DNA from: JADKFD01 sp050250665
GTDB taxonomy: Bacteria > Pseudomonadota > Gammaproteobacteria > Xanthomonadales > SZUA-5
Assembly: GCA_050250665.1 (NCBI GenBank)
Contig: JBFWOF010000017.1
Span: 41,251-105,250 of the forward strand
DNA: 64,000 nucleotides
Direction of reading: 5' to 3'
Shown here one piece after another: positions 11,501-18,812 of the stretch. The notes under the pieces are model-generated. The model saw nothing but the letters and a program-made list of their open reading frames with translations, made no database searches and had not been told where the DNA came from. Each line of letters begins with the position of its first letter. Within the stretch, counting starts at the first letter, position 1. Made by a program: the position numbers and the translations under genes.

Positions 11501-12879
11501 TTGGCCTGCTGGATGTTGGCCGAAGCTTCCTTCGTGGTGGCATCCAGTATCTTGCGGACTTCCGCTTGCGGCAGTTCGAAACCGGAACTGGGGGTGGTCG
11601 GCGCCTGTTGCTCGCCGCCCAGGCGTTCGATGTGATCGTCCAGCGACGACTCGACGTAGAGGAGCGAGCCGGCGATATCGAGCAGCGCGCTCTCTTCTGC
11701 CGGCTGGCGACCGCGCACGATGCGTTCCAGCACGTCCTGCTGATCCAGCACTACCCGACGCGGCACACCCAGACCGAGCATGCCAAGGGTGTCAGCCACC
11801 CGGTGCAGTGCCTCGCCCTGGGGTGCCAGATCATCGACGTTGCCGCTGCCGGTGCGCAGGTAGAGATCCAGCGCATCCTTGACCCGCAACAAATCTTCCT
11901 TGATGGCAGTGCCGACCGTATCCAGCAGCGCGCGATTGTGTCCGGACAGGGCACCACGAGCGTGCTCGAGTTCGGCTTCGCTGGGCATCAGCTTGTCGAG
12001 CTTGTAGACCTGTCGCAGTTCGGCCACGCGCTGCGATGTGGCTGTCGATTGCGCAACGTAGTACAGCAATCCCTTGGTCAGATCGTTGGCCGGAGCCGCC
12101 GCGAAGGACGCCTCACCGGCATCGATCAGGCGTTTGAGCTCACGATCGACTCGCCCGATCAACAGCTTGAGTGCCACCGAGGCCTCGATGCTCTTGACCA
12201 GCACGGCTTCGAGCGCACCTGCACCTACCCAGAGCAGACGACGGGCGTCCGGCTGGGTGCACATCGAGCGGAAGCGATCGAGGATGGCGATCAGGCGGGT
12301 GAGATTGCCATCGACATCGTCGCCCTTGAACCACTTCAAAAGTCCAAACTGGAAGGCCAGTCGCAGGCGTCCACCGTTGGCTGCCACCATCGGCTGCGGA
12401 ACGACCGATTTGGCGCCAGCGGCGGAGGCCGGCAGCGGCGCACCCAGATCCGGCGAGAACAGCGAAGTCTCGCTCAGCAGTTTTTCGCCACGACAGGCGC
12501 GCAGATCGTTGAGTAGCGGCAGCAGCACGATCGGGATATCCCGATGTCCACCCTGCAGGCGCTCGAGGTAATCGGGCAGCTGAACCATGCCGCGCATCAG
12601 CACGGTGTAGGCATCGTCTGCCTGTTTCACCTGACCGTCGAGCAAGCCCAGTGCCAGGCGCTCCATTTCCTCAACCACCATGGCCGCGCCATAGAGCTCG
12701 ACCATGCGCAAGGTACCCTGCACCTGATGCAGATAGCTCGCACAGAAGCGCATCTGACTCTTGTCAGACGTGTCCTCGACGTACGCTTCCAGCGCTTGCT
12801 GGGATTGCTTGAGCGTATCGTCCAGCTCCTGCTTGACCCAGGTCAGCGTGGTGAAGTCGATGTCGTCTTGAAGCCTCAT
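5512..12879 (-). CDS. chpA: Giant hybrid chemosensory histidine kinase ChpA (PilL)
   Basis: ChpA is the CheA-type kinase that phosphorylates PilG and PilH to control type IV pilus extension, retraction and cAMP. At 2455 residues it is close to Pseudomonas ChpA. Histidine phosphotransfer sites are His884 (FHTLKGSGR), His1086 (VHTLNG) and His1681 (LHTLKGGARMAG). A degenerate N-terminal Hpt-like segment has His51 (HQVQG). The ATPase N-box (HMLRNSLAHG) is near 2033 and GRGVGMDVV near 2110. A CheW domain spans about 2180-2315, and a C-terminal receiver has Asp2380 (LLDIEMP). Linkers are very acidic and Ala/Ser/Glu-rich, with DDLEALFD and SLEGLFD motifs near 1320 and 1355. Confidence 0.97.
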   Translation of the reverse strand: MRLQDDIDFTTLTWVKQELDDTLKQSQQALEAYVEDTSDKSQMRFCASYLHQVQGTLRMVELYGAAMVVEEMERLALGLLDGQVKQADDAYTVLMRGMVQLPDYLERLQGGHRDIPIVLLPLLNDLRACRGEKLLSETSLFSPDLGAPLPASAAGAKSVVPQPMVAANGGRLRLAFQFGLLKWFKGDDVDGNLTRLIAILDRFRSMCTQPDARRLLWVGAGALEAVLVKSIEASVALKLLIGRVDRELKRLIDAGEASFAAAPANDLTKGLLYYVAQSTATSQRVAELRQVYKLDKLMPSEAELEHARGALSGHNRALLDTVGTAIKEDLLRVKDALDLYLRTGSGNVDDLAPQGEALHRVADTLGMLGLGVPRRVVLDQQDVLERIVRGRQPAEESALLDIAGSLLYVESSLDDHIERLGGEQQAPTTPSSGFELPQAEVRKILDATTKEASANIQQAKQDIVAFIESPWDHSKIEQIPRLLDEISGAMRMLNLPEPAALLGGVVRFAEVELLQHRRVPSGDQLDLMADAIASIEFYLEAVKEGRRNRDKILDVTRRSLEALGYWPLPEEGAEAAAEAAVETPPVAETAVEAVSEFPSFSDTFETERTQPPESDSVTLQVDGGQQLPEIELPQSDAGAVDALIHSLDLSEPSAAGETTADVLDTASAEMSSAVEIAPGESLDDLVIGETASEPVTPSVQNLDELRITSAEFESPESVSADEALRSPLEESIDLDSTAVETAVEAETASSDQAGDLAPAPIEDLEMELEASIETPFAELDASEPEAAESALADAAPVSLEAVDTTAAAVEQIPQAPLPDGMPAGFSLPDVGFHSVPSDEIDDEIREVFVEEVQDELDNLNRQYPAWKNDLGDFEKLKPVRRSFHTLKGSGRLVGALAIGEYAWKIENMLNRVLDKTIQPTPAVLDLLDHAIAALPGMLLALKGEGQPDANIGAIMWVSDQLSSGQEVWLPKFSPAPAVTAEAQPASEAGELESTVPAEIEVETPADSSDELEAAVVLEEPAEVPTAEASEDSEARREPSPLEVDPMLMEILSSEVEGHLTTIRGYLGQAAEIGPQPVTEELLRAVHTLNGALAMVDLPLLTRVVAPLEGYLKRLRARGLQPSEEGMVALTESAECISEVMAAVGSGSELPDTSALSERVSALRDGLPPPDHPYHGFGIHVADESRDEVTGAEGYESADGATAETTPLPWYEAELESDDDAESETVGTVEMTEIFDAAEDEVSPDTLNTLAELAAEEFQPDADSPVEDLGEAVTEIGATDDQDLNWLADVEDATIGETDLEVAPDESLGEDAAAPDAVADDLEALFDTSIEQPPESEPVEALQDSAEALSEASSLEGLFDSDLAEVSDAAEVDAESSELETADLGDGADSAEDMEEFAELAELTESADDELAGLTETEEFLAELGAIGDEAGSDERSTEGQLQEAADSAAAESRDGGLWSLDDTEEQVAESSLEAIEGTSGEDTLETDDLLTASMLAEDASDVNEPSDEADALAGEVDALSSQVDELSDQAAESLNEVAEQAEEEAEPSDHGLDLADDNNEPALESDEALTPDLAEDAEAEVAADADVTELAAEPVEKADETEPAIIAAAAETAVAAAHAMAFAGDVDPEGPLDLPDMDMDLLDIFVEEAVDILDHSDSAMAQLRENPEDREPVAALQRDLHTLKGGARMAGLYPVGDLSHAMESLFESIVHGERAASRASIDALEKAFDRLHGMVQRVKVRQAIALPEHTIARLEAILEGREAEFDAEVAEMGAAAAEAAEASAAAEPTPSADSSGESSEEVAAEAPVRKVIPARAPTRSGAQRRTQLDEDEVAARAAQQELIRVRADLLDNLVNFAGEVSIYRSRLEAQMGGFRFNLVEFEQTVSRLRDQLRKLEMETEAQILSRFQRETEQSGNTEFDPLELDRFSTLQQLSRALAESVSDLVSIQNLLDDIARQSETLLLQQSRVSSDLQEGLMRTRMVPFESLVPRLRRILRQTASELGKKAQLKVEGTQGEMDRTVLERMTAPFEHMLRNSLAHGIELPEARVSKGKPEEGTVSIKVSREATEVLIQVTDDGSGMNRDAIRTKAIERGLMTPDATLSDRDIFQFVLEAGFSTASEVSKVAGRGVGMDVVASEVKQLGGSLELDSDVGVGTRITIRLPFTLAVAQAVMVRLGEATYAIPMTSITGVTRMPRKELERRLEQKQLDINYGGEIYQIYDLGDLLRSPVSHGIDETQVPLLMSRTGDQRAAVRVTQVIGSKEVVVKSAGAQLSIVPGIFGATIMGDGRVVVILDLAPLVRHGVALRQAPELAAELELMEPMPEPAPRRQPLVMVVDDSITMRKVTTRVLERSNIDVFTAKDGLDAVEQLQDRMPDVILLDIEMPRMDGYEVATYIRNDNRLKHIPIIMITSRTGEKHRQRALEVGVDRYLGKPYQETDLLKNVQDALTAGHANVH

Positions 12880-12990
12880 CCGCGGACTCCTGTTTGCCGG
12901 CTTCGCCGCGCGTTCTTCATGCGCCTGCTACCCGCGCTGCGGCAATGGGCCCGCAGCTTCGCCTTGTTGATCACCAACTGCCCCTGAAGC

Positions 12991-15027
12991 CTAGTTGGGC
13001 AGCTTGAAGTCGGCCACTGAACGTCTAAGGTCAGCAGCCAATTGCGCCAGATTTCCAATCGACTCTGCCGTCTGGCTCGCGCCGACCGAAGTCTGGGTCG
13101 TAATTTCCTGAATCACGTTCATGGTGGCCGAGATGTTGGTCGCAGCAGCTGACTGCTGTCGCGCGGCCTGAGAGATGTTCTGAATCAGGTCGGCCAGATC
13201 GTTCGACACCTTTTCAATCTCACCCAGCGCCAGACCCGCGTCTTCCGCGAGGCGGGCACCGGCCACCACTTCGGCCGTGGTCTGCTCCATCGAGCTCACC
13301 GCTTCGTTGGTGTCGGACTGAATCGTCTGCACCAGCGTTTCAATTCGCTTGGTTGCGTTCGAAGCGCGTTCTGCCAGTCGCTGCACTTCGTCGGCCACGA
13401 CCGCGAACCCGCGACCGGCTTCACCGGCAGAGGCCGCCTGAATAGCGGCGTTCAGTGCCAGAATGTTGGTCTGCTCGGCGATGTCGTTGATCAGTTCCAC
13501 GATCGATCCAATTTCCTGGGACGATTCGCCCAGTCGTTTGATTCGCTTCGAGGTTTCCTGAATCTGGTCACGGATGTTGTCCATGCCCTGAATCGTCTGG
13601 CGCACGATGGCCGCGCCCTTACCTGCAATCTGCACTGAGCGTTGCGCCACGTCGGCGCTCTCGGCCGAGTTGCGCGACACCTCGTCAATGGACACCGCGA
13701 TTTCGTTGATGGCGGCGGAGGCCGAGGTGATCTGCTGCGCCTGATGCTCGGCAGCTTCTGCCAGATGCATGGCGGTGGCCTGCGTTTCCTGGGCTGCCGC
13801 GGCTACCTGCACCGCGGTCTCGTTGATGGTGGTCACCAGGCTGCGCAGTGCTTCGACGGCGAAGTTGATGGAGTCGGCGATGGCCCCGGTGATGTCTTCG
13901 GTCACCGTTGCCTTTACCGTCAGATCGCCTTCTGCCAAGGATCCCATTTCGTCCAGGAGGCGCAAAATAGCTTCCTGGTTACGCTGATTGAGATCGGCCG
14001 TGATCTTGTAGCGACGAGCCTGATCGCGGTAGATCAAGATGGCCAGAAGAATCAATGCCAGTGCCGCCAGAGCGCCGGAACCGATGGCCGCCGTCAGTGA
14101 GGGGAAGGTGCGGTTGTTGGCCTGATCGCCATACACGACCGACAGTTGCTCGGCATCCTGCAGCAGCTGCTCCGAATCCAGCGAGATGGTGTTCGCCGCC
14201 TCGCGCACGTCGATCAAGTCGATGGCGCCGGTGGTGATGCTTTCAACGTACTGCCCGAGTTCCTGGAAGATCTGATAGACCTCATCCAGCAAGGTGCGTG
14301 CTTCCGGTACGGCGATGGCGCGAATGCCCCGGTCAGGACTGCCGTTCTGGAGCGCGTCGAGAATCTGTCCGAACACGGCAGCGTCGCGATTGAATCCGTC
14401 AGCAGCCGTCGACGCGGTCTGACCGCCCTGCAGCACTTCGTTCAGGCGACGCAGCATACGATCGGCCAGCGTGTTCTGGCGGCCGGCGACGTAGATCTGA
14501 TCCTGTGGCGCGCCGCGGGTGGCTAGCAGCTGCGTCATTTCGTCGGTGCGAGCCTGCAGCAGCGGAATCTTGTCCTGAAACTCGTTCGCCGTGGCGTTCA
14601 GATCCTCGACCACCTCACGGCGCGAGAGAATGACGTCGGAAGCCTGCAGAATCGGCGCCCAGGTGTCCTTCACCTCCTTCAGTGCAACTTCGACCTCGGG
14701 GTTCTTGCGGATCGATGGCACGCCTTCCTGCGGGTCACCCTCCTCCAACTTGCGCAGATGCGACTGGATGGTGCCCTTGACGTCGGACAACTCATCGAAG
14801 GCTTCTGGCTGACCGCCGGCTGCCTGAGCCGCGAACTTCGCCAACTGCTGCGAGTACACGCGTATGTCAGTTGAAAGACCAATTGCCGCTCGGTCTTCGT
14901 TGTTGTTGACGTTGGCGAAGAAGAAATTCGCAATCAAGCCTACGAGGCCGACCAGCAACACCACCACGAGGATGGCGAGCATGGTCGAGCTTTCGCGCTG
15001 TTGGATACCACCGGCTGCCGCACTCAT
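12991..15027 (-). CDS. pilJ: Type IV pilus methyl-accepting chemoreceptor PilJ
   Basis: PilJ is the membrane receptor of the Pil-Chp array and senses pilus or surface state. The 678 residues are arranged as a first membrane helix (about 16-38), a periplasmic helical domain, a second membrane helix (about 312-335), a HAMP region, and a cytoplasmic signalling coiled coil. The hairpin tip EQTNILALNAAIQAASAGEA lies near 515-535, followed by GRGFAVVADEVQRLAERA. Length and tip match Pseudomonas PilJ (about 680 residues). It lies between pilI and chpA. The gap to chpA is 111 bases and holds no pilK methyltransferase. Confidence 0.96.
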   Translation of the reverse strand: MSAAAGGIQQRESSTMLAILVVVLLVGLVGLIANFFFANVNNNEDRAAIGLSTDIRVYSQQLAKFAAQAAGGQPEAFDELSDVKGTIQSHLRKLEEGDPQEGVPSIRKNPEVEVALKEVKDTWAPILQASDVILSRREVVEDLNATANEFQDKIPLLQARTDEMTQLLATRGAPQDQIYVAGRQNTLADRMLRRLNEVLQGGQTASTAADGFNRDAAVFGQILDALQNGSPDRGIRAIAVPEARTLLDEVYQIFQELGQYVESITTGAIDLIDVREAANTISLDSEQLLQDAEQLSVVYGDQANNRTFPSLTAAIGSGALAALALILLAILIYRDQARRYKITADLNQRNQEAILRLLDEMGSLAEGDLTVKATVTEDITGAIADSINFAVEALRSLVTTINETAVQVAAAAQETQATAMHLAEAAEHQAQQITSASAAINEIAVSIDEVSRNSAESADVAQRSVQIAGKGAAIVRQTIQGMDNIRDQIQETSKRIKRLGESSQEIGSIVELINDIAEQTNILALNAAIQAASAGEAGRGFAVVADEVQRLAERASNATKRIETLVQTIQSDTNEAVSSMEQTTAEVVAGARLAEDAGLALGEIEKVSNDLADLIQNISQAARQQSAAATNISATMNVIQEITTQTSVGASQTAESIGNLAQLAADLRRSVADFKLPN

Positions 15028-15078
15028 CGCTCTATGACCCCCACTGTCGTCCCGTCCAAACCCCGATTGTCGGCCTTA

Positions 15079-15633
15079 TCAGGCCGCCGCCTGCATGAAA
15101 TCCTGCGCCCGCATCAGCGCATTCATGCTGAAAACACCCCAAGTCGATTGCCCCTGTCGATATTCGCTTTCGAGAAAACGACTGATCGGGGAATCGGCAT
15201 ACATCTCGATATCGCGCATGTTTTCTTCGACAAAACTGCGCTGACCCAGCACTTCGTCCACCACCAGCCCTACGCTACCACTGGCAAGGCGCACAACGAG
15301 CACCCGGGTACGTTCGTTCACGCGGAAGGGTTCCCCTTCGAGGAATCCGCGCAGATGAATCACGGTCACCAGATTGCCGCGCACATTGGCAATACCCAAC
15401 ATCCATGCCTTGGTTCCAGGCACCGGCGTAATCTGGGGGAACATCAGAATTTCGTTGACTTCGGAAATGTCGCTGACCAGAAACACATCGCCCAGTCGAT
15501 AGGCAATGGCGCGCCACAATCCGGGCGCATCCAGCTGCTCCGGCAGACCGGCCACGTGCGAGAGGCTGCGACGCTCGTAGTCGAGCAGGATCTCGAAGGG
15601 ATTCAGGGCTGCGTTTTCCGGCAGATCGACCAT
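15079..15633 (-). CDS. pilI: CheW-like coupling protein PilI
   Basis: PilI couples the PilJ receptor to the ChpA kinase. The 184-residue protein is a single CheW domain: WRAIAYRLGDVFLVSDISEV, then MLGIANVRGNLVTVIHLRGF and the C-terminal LVVDEVLGQRSFVEENM. The segment PFEILLDYERRSLSHVAGLP at residues 11-30 is typical of PilI. It follows pilH by 10 bases and precedes pilJ by 51. Confidence 0.94.
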   Translation of the reverse strand: MVDLPENAALNPFEILLDYERRSLSHVAGLPEQLDAPGLWRAIAYRLGDVFLVSDISEVNEILMFPQITPVPGTKAWMLGIANVRGNLVTVIHLRGFLEGEPFRVNERTRVLVVRLASGSVGLVVDEVLGQRSFVEENMRDIEMYADSPISRFLESEYRQGQSTWGVFSMNALMRAQDFMQAAA

Positions 15634-15643
15634 CGATAGTTCC

Positions 15644-16012
15644 TCAGGATCCCGCGAGCAGAGCTTGGATGCGTGAAATGAAGTCGCGCTCGTTCGGTGG
15701 CTTGGTCACGAAATCCTTCGCACCCTGACGCATGCCCCAGATCCGATCGGTCTCCATACTCTTGGTGGTCACGATGATGACCGGAATCGTCGACGTTTCC
15801 GGGTCACGGCTAAGGGTGCGTGTAGCCTGGAAGCCATTGGTGCCGGGCATGATCACGTCCATCAGAATCAGATCGGGATGCTCTTCCCTGGCGCGGGCAA
15901 TGCCTTCTTCGGCACTGGACGCCGACAGGGTCTGGAAGCCGGCGCGCTCCAGCATGCCGCTCAGCACGCGGACATCCGTGGGCGAGTCATCCACAATCAG
16001 AATTCTTGCCAT
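15644..16012 (-). CDS. pilH: Twitching motility response regulator PilH
   Basis: A 122-residue single-domain CheY-like receiver. It has the acidic pair IVDDSPTD near residue 7, the phospho-acceptor in LILMDVIMPGTNGFQA near residue 52, the conserved Thr/Ser in VIIVTTKS, and Lys in FVTKPPNERDF. In Pseudomonas PilH opposes PilG, favouring retraction or acting as a phosphate sink. It lies 27 bases downstream of pilG, as in the conserved operon. Confidence 0.94.
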   Translation of the reverse strand: MARILIVDDSPTDVRVLSGMLERAGFQTLSASSAEEGIARAREEHPDLILMDVIMPGTNGFQATRTLSRDPETSTIPVIIVTTKSMETDRIWGMRQGAKDFVTKPPNERDFISRIQALLAGS

Positions 16013-16039
16013 GCGACCTCCCCGTCGGCACGCCCCCGC

Positions 16040-16456
16040 CTAGCTCTCTGCTGCTGTCTTGGTGTCGACGTAGCGTCGGATCGCGCCGAGCAATTCCTCG
16101 CGCGTGAACGGTTTGGTCAGATACTGTTCCGAACCGACGATGCGTCCGCGCGCCTTGTCGAACAGGCCGTCCTTGCTGGACAGCATGATCACGGGCGTGC
16201 CCTTGAAGACCTGGTTGTTCTTGATCAGCGCGCAGGTTTGGTAGCCATCCAGGCGCGGCATCATGATGTCGACGAAGATGATGTGCGGCTGGTGGTCGGA
16301 AATCTTGGCAAGCGCCTCGAATCCGTCCGTCGCCGTGACCACGTCACAGCCCTCTTTCTTCAGCAGTGTTTCGGCAGTCCTGCGGATGGTCTTGCTGTCG
16401 TCAATCACCATCACGCGCAGTCCGGCGAGGCTCCCCTTGTTTTGCGACTCGTCCAC
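16040..16456 (-). CDS. pilG: Twitching motility response regulator PilG
   Basis: PilG is the CheY-like output regulator of Pil-Chp and promotes pilus extension and adenylate cyclase activity. Residues are almost identical to known PilG across VMVIDDSKTIRRTAETLLKK, IIFVDIMMPRLDGYQTCALI and PVIMLSSKDGLFDKARGRIV. The GTG at 16456 is preferred: it gives 138 residues (Pseudomonas PilG about 135) and GGAGGT lies just upstream. An in-frame ATG at 16501 would add 15 unconserved residues. This is the first gene of the operon. Confidence 0.95.
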   Translation of the reverse strand: MDESQNKGSLAGLRVMVIDDSKTIRRTAETLLKKEGCDVVTATDGFEALAKISDHQPHIIFVDIMMPRLDGYQTCALIKNNQVFKGTPVIMLSSKDGLFDKARGRIVGSEQYLTKPFTREELLGAIRRYVDTKTAAES

Positions 16457-16581
16457 TCCCACCTCCGCCACGTTTGTAATCGGCGCGACCCTTGGTCGCA
16501 CGTTGCCGGCTCACACCGGCTGATCTGCGTCCCTGGCCATCCCGAGTACACCGGGGCGGATCAGGAGGACTCCCTGCAAGC

Positions 16582-16610
16582 TCTTTAGCCAAGCTTCCAT
16601 CGAATGTCAA
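16582..16610 (-). promoter_or_regulatory. Probable sigma-70 promoter of the pilG-chpC operon
   Basis: Reading the minus strand, a perfect TTGACA (16605-16610) is followed after exactly 17 bases by TAAAGA (16582-16587, three of six matches to TATAAT). Transcription would begin near 16575 and leave about 120 bases of untranslated leader before the pilG start. It sits in the 290-base gap shared with the divergent gshB. No other strong pair was noticed there, but a full matrix scan was not possible. Confidence 0.5.
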
Positions 16611-16789
16611 GATTACGTTGCAAGTGTTTGTGCTTGCTCGATTCCGAAGCTCGATGGAATGGCCTTTGATTCCAAATTCAGCGCTCACGATACAGGGGAT
16701 TTTGCACCTGCGCAGGCATAATAGGCGAGCCCCCCCGCAAGGCAAGCCGCATTGCAGGGGCATTCCCTAGCGTATCAAGGAGTTGGCGC

Positions 16790-17737
16790 ATGCTTCGCCG
16801 CCTCGCGGTGCTGATGGACCCGATCCAGAAGCTGAAAATTCACAAGGATTCGAGCTTCGCGATGCTGTTGGAAGCCCAGCGCCGCGGTTACGAAGTGCAT
16901 GTCTGCGAACAGCGTGACCTTGGACTGCGCGACGGGCGCGCGTGGCTGCGCACGCGGGTGACCCGGGTTTTCGACGATCCGGCCCACTGGTTCGAGCAGT
17001 CGGCCCCGGAACTGCATGATGCCGGGCACTTCGACTGGATCCTGATGCGCAAGGACCCACCGTTCAATGCCGAGTATCTGTACGACACCCAGATACTGGA
17101 CCGGGCCGAGGCGCAGGGCGCGACCGTGGTCAATCGCCCGGCGGCACTACGCGACGCCAACGAGAAGTTGTTCACTGCGCTGTTTCCGCAGTGCTGTCCG
17201 CCGACACTCGTGGCCAGGCTGCCGGACGACCTGCGCGCTTTCGTCCGCGAGTTCGGCGAATGTGTGGTCAAGGTGCTGGATTCGATGGGCGGAACCTCGA
17301 TCTTCCGGGTACGTCCGGACGACCCGAATCTCAACGTGATCTTCGAAACCGTGACCCTGGAAGGCACCCAGGCGGCGCTGATCCAGCGCTACATCCCGGA
17401 AATCACCGAAGGTGACAAGCGCATCCTGCTGATCGACGGCGTTCCTGTGCCCTACGCACTGGCGCGGATTCCGCGTGCCGGCGAGTTCCGCGGCAATCTG
17501 GCGCGCGGCGGCAGCGGCCGCGGCCAGCCGCTGAGCGATCATGATCGCTGGATCTGCGAGCAGGTGGGACCGGAATTGCAGCGCCGTGGCCTGATTTTTG
17601 TGGGCCTTGATGTCATCGGCAAGTATCTGACCGAAGTGAACGTGACCTCACCGACTTGCATCCGCGAACTTGACCAGCAGTTCGGAATCAACATTGCAGG
17701 TATGTTGTTTGACCGCCTGGAGACGCTGCGAAAGTGA
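16790..17737 (+). CDS. gshB: Glutathione synthetase
   Basis: GshB ligates gamma-glutamylcysteine and glycine with ATP, the last step of glutathione synthesis. The 315-residue ATP-grasp protein shows the family start LAVLMDPIQKLKIHKDSSFA, the substrate segment MRKDPPFNAEYLYDTQIL, VVKVLDSMGGTSIF, and the C-terminal YLTEVNVTSPTCIRELD. AAGGAG lies eight bases before the ATG. Its stop overlaps the GTG start of the tonB gene (GTGA). The neighbourhood tonB-gshB-pilG is also found in Pseudomonas aeruginosa. Confidence 0.97.
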   Translation: MLRRLAVLMDPIQKLKIHKDSSFAMLLEAQRRGYEVHVCEQRDLGLRDGRAWLRTRVTRVFDDPAHWFEQSAPELHDAGHFDWILMRKDPPFNAEYLYDTQILDRAEAQGATVVNRPAALRDANEKLFTALFPQCCPPTLVARLPDDLRAFVREFGECVVKVLDSMGGTSIFRVRPDDPNLNVIFETVTLEGTQAALIQRYIPEITEGDKRILLIDGVPVPYALARIPRAGEFRGNLARGGSGRGQPLSDHDRWICEQVGPELQRRGLIFVGLDVIGKYLTEVNVTSPTCIRELDQQFGINIAGMLFDRLETLRK

Positions 17738-18600
17738 GTAACGCGCCTATCGGGTCTGGCGATCGCCTGTCGCTGACACTGCTGTTTGCCACAGTGGTGC
17801 ACGCCGTGATCATCTTCGGCGTCGGCTTCACCGATGAGGCGCCACCGGGCTCGGCGCTGCCGGCACTGGATGTCATCCTGGTGCAGTCAGCCACCCAGGA
17901 GGTACCGGAGAAGGCGGACTTCCTGGCCAATGCAGCACAGACCGGCGGTGGCAACAGTGAAGAGGCCAAGCGCCCGACGCAGATGTTTTCCTCACCGGTG
18001 CCCAAGCCTGAGGACGGAATTGCGCCGATGCCGGTGCGTGCCACCAGCCCCGCCCCCATTCCAGCCGAGGCGGCACCCACACCGGTGCTGACCCAGGACA
18101 GTTCCACGCTGCAGGTCAGTCCGGTCACGCCCAGGGACGAGATCCAGCAGCGCGAGTTGCCGCGGGACGAGGAACTGGTCGAACGCAGCATGGAGATGGC
18201 CAAGCTGGCCTCTGAGCTGGATCGGCAGTCGCAAGCCTACGCCAAGCGACCGAAGCGCAAGTTCATCTCGGCCAATACCCGCGAATACGCTTTCGCCAAT
18301 TACATGGCGGCATGGGTGGCCCGAGTGGAACGGGTCGGCAATCTGAACTATCCCGATGAAGCGCGGCGACGCAATCTGGATGGCAGTCTGGTGCTCACCG
18401 TAGCCATCAACAGGGACGGCAGCCTGGAGCGCATCGATCTGATCCGCTCCTCCGGTCACCCGGTGCTGGACGATGCCGCCCAGCGCATTGTCGAACTCTC
18501 GGCACCCTTCAACCCGGTGCCCAAAAGCGACGATGAGGTCGACATCCTGCACATCACCCGTACCTGGCAGTTCGTGGCCGGCGACGTCAAGATGCGCTGA
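17734..18600 (+). CDS. tonB3: TonB-family energy transducer, TonB3-like
   Basis: The 288-residue protein has one N-terminal membrane helix (about residues 12-33), a Pro/Ala/Glu-rich periplasmic spacer, and a C-terminal TonB domain from about 205 (AWVARVERVGNLNYPDEARR, then GSLVLTVAINRDGSLERIDL). It would span the periplasm and contact outer-membrane partners. It is coupled to gshB by a GTGA overlap. In P. aeruginosa the TonB homologue at this exact position (TonB3) is needed for twitching motility and pilus assembly. A role with the adjacent Pil-Chp cluster rather than in iron uptake is therefore inferred. Confidence 0.85.
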   Translation: MSNAPIGSGDRLSLTLLFATVVHAVIIFGVGFTDEAPPGSALPALDVILVQSATQEVPEKADFLANAAQTGGGNSEEAKRPTQMFSSPVPKPEDGIAPMPVRATSPAPIPAEAAPTPVLTQDSSTLQVSPVTPRDEIQQRELPRDEELVERSMEMAKLASELDRQSQAYAKRPKRKFISANTREYAFANYMAAWVARVERVGNLNYPDEARRRNLDGSLVLTVAINRDGSLERIDLIRSSGHPVLDDAAQRIVELSAPFNPVPKSDDEVDILHITRTWQFVAGDVKMR

Positions 18601-18664
18601 GGCCCGGGGCGCGGGACTGTGCGGCCGGGCAAAGGCTAATCCGCTTGCCCCGGACCTGAGGGAT

Positions 18665-18737
18665 CTGTCGGTCCAGACTTGTCTGGACGCTCTTGGCGAA
18701 GTGCGGCAGAAGCGTCCAGACAAGTCTGGGCCCACCA
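18665..18737. repeat. Inverted pair of GTCCAGAC palindromes
   Basis: Two copies of the palindrome GTCCAGAC-TT-GTCTGGAC (18671-18688 and about 18714-18731, the second slightly decayed) face each other across about 25 bases, so the whole can fold as one long hairpin or two small ones. It lies between the converging tonB and DUF1501 genes, where it could act as a two-way terminator. Related copies occur at 31126, 56523 and 61051. Confidence 0.8.
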
Positions 18738-18812
18738 GAGAAGCCTGCGCGCGACCGAGGGTCGCGCGTGCAACAGAACTCTGCCAGTGCCGGCGCGCCG
18801 ATGGCGAGCCTG

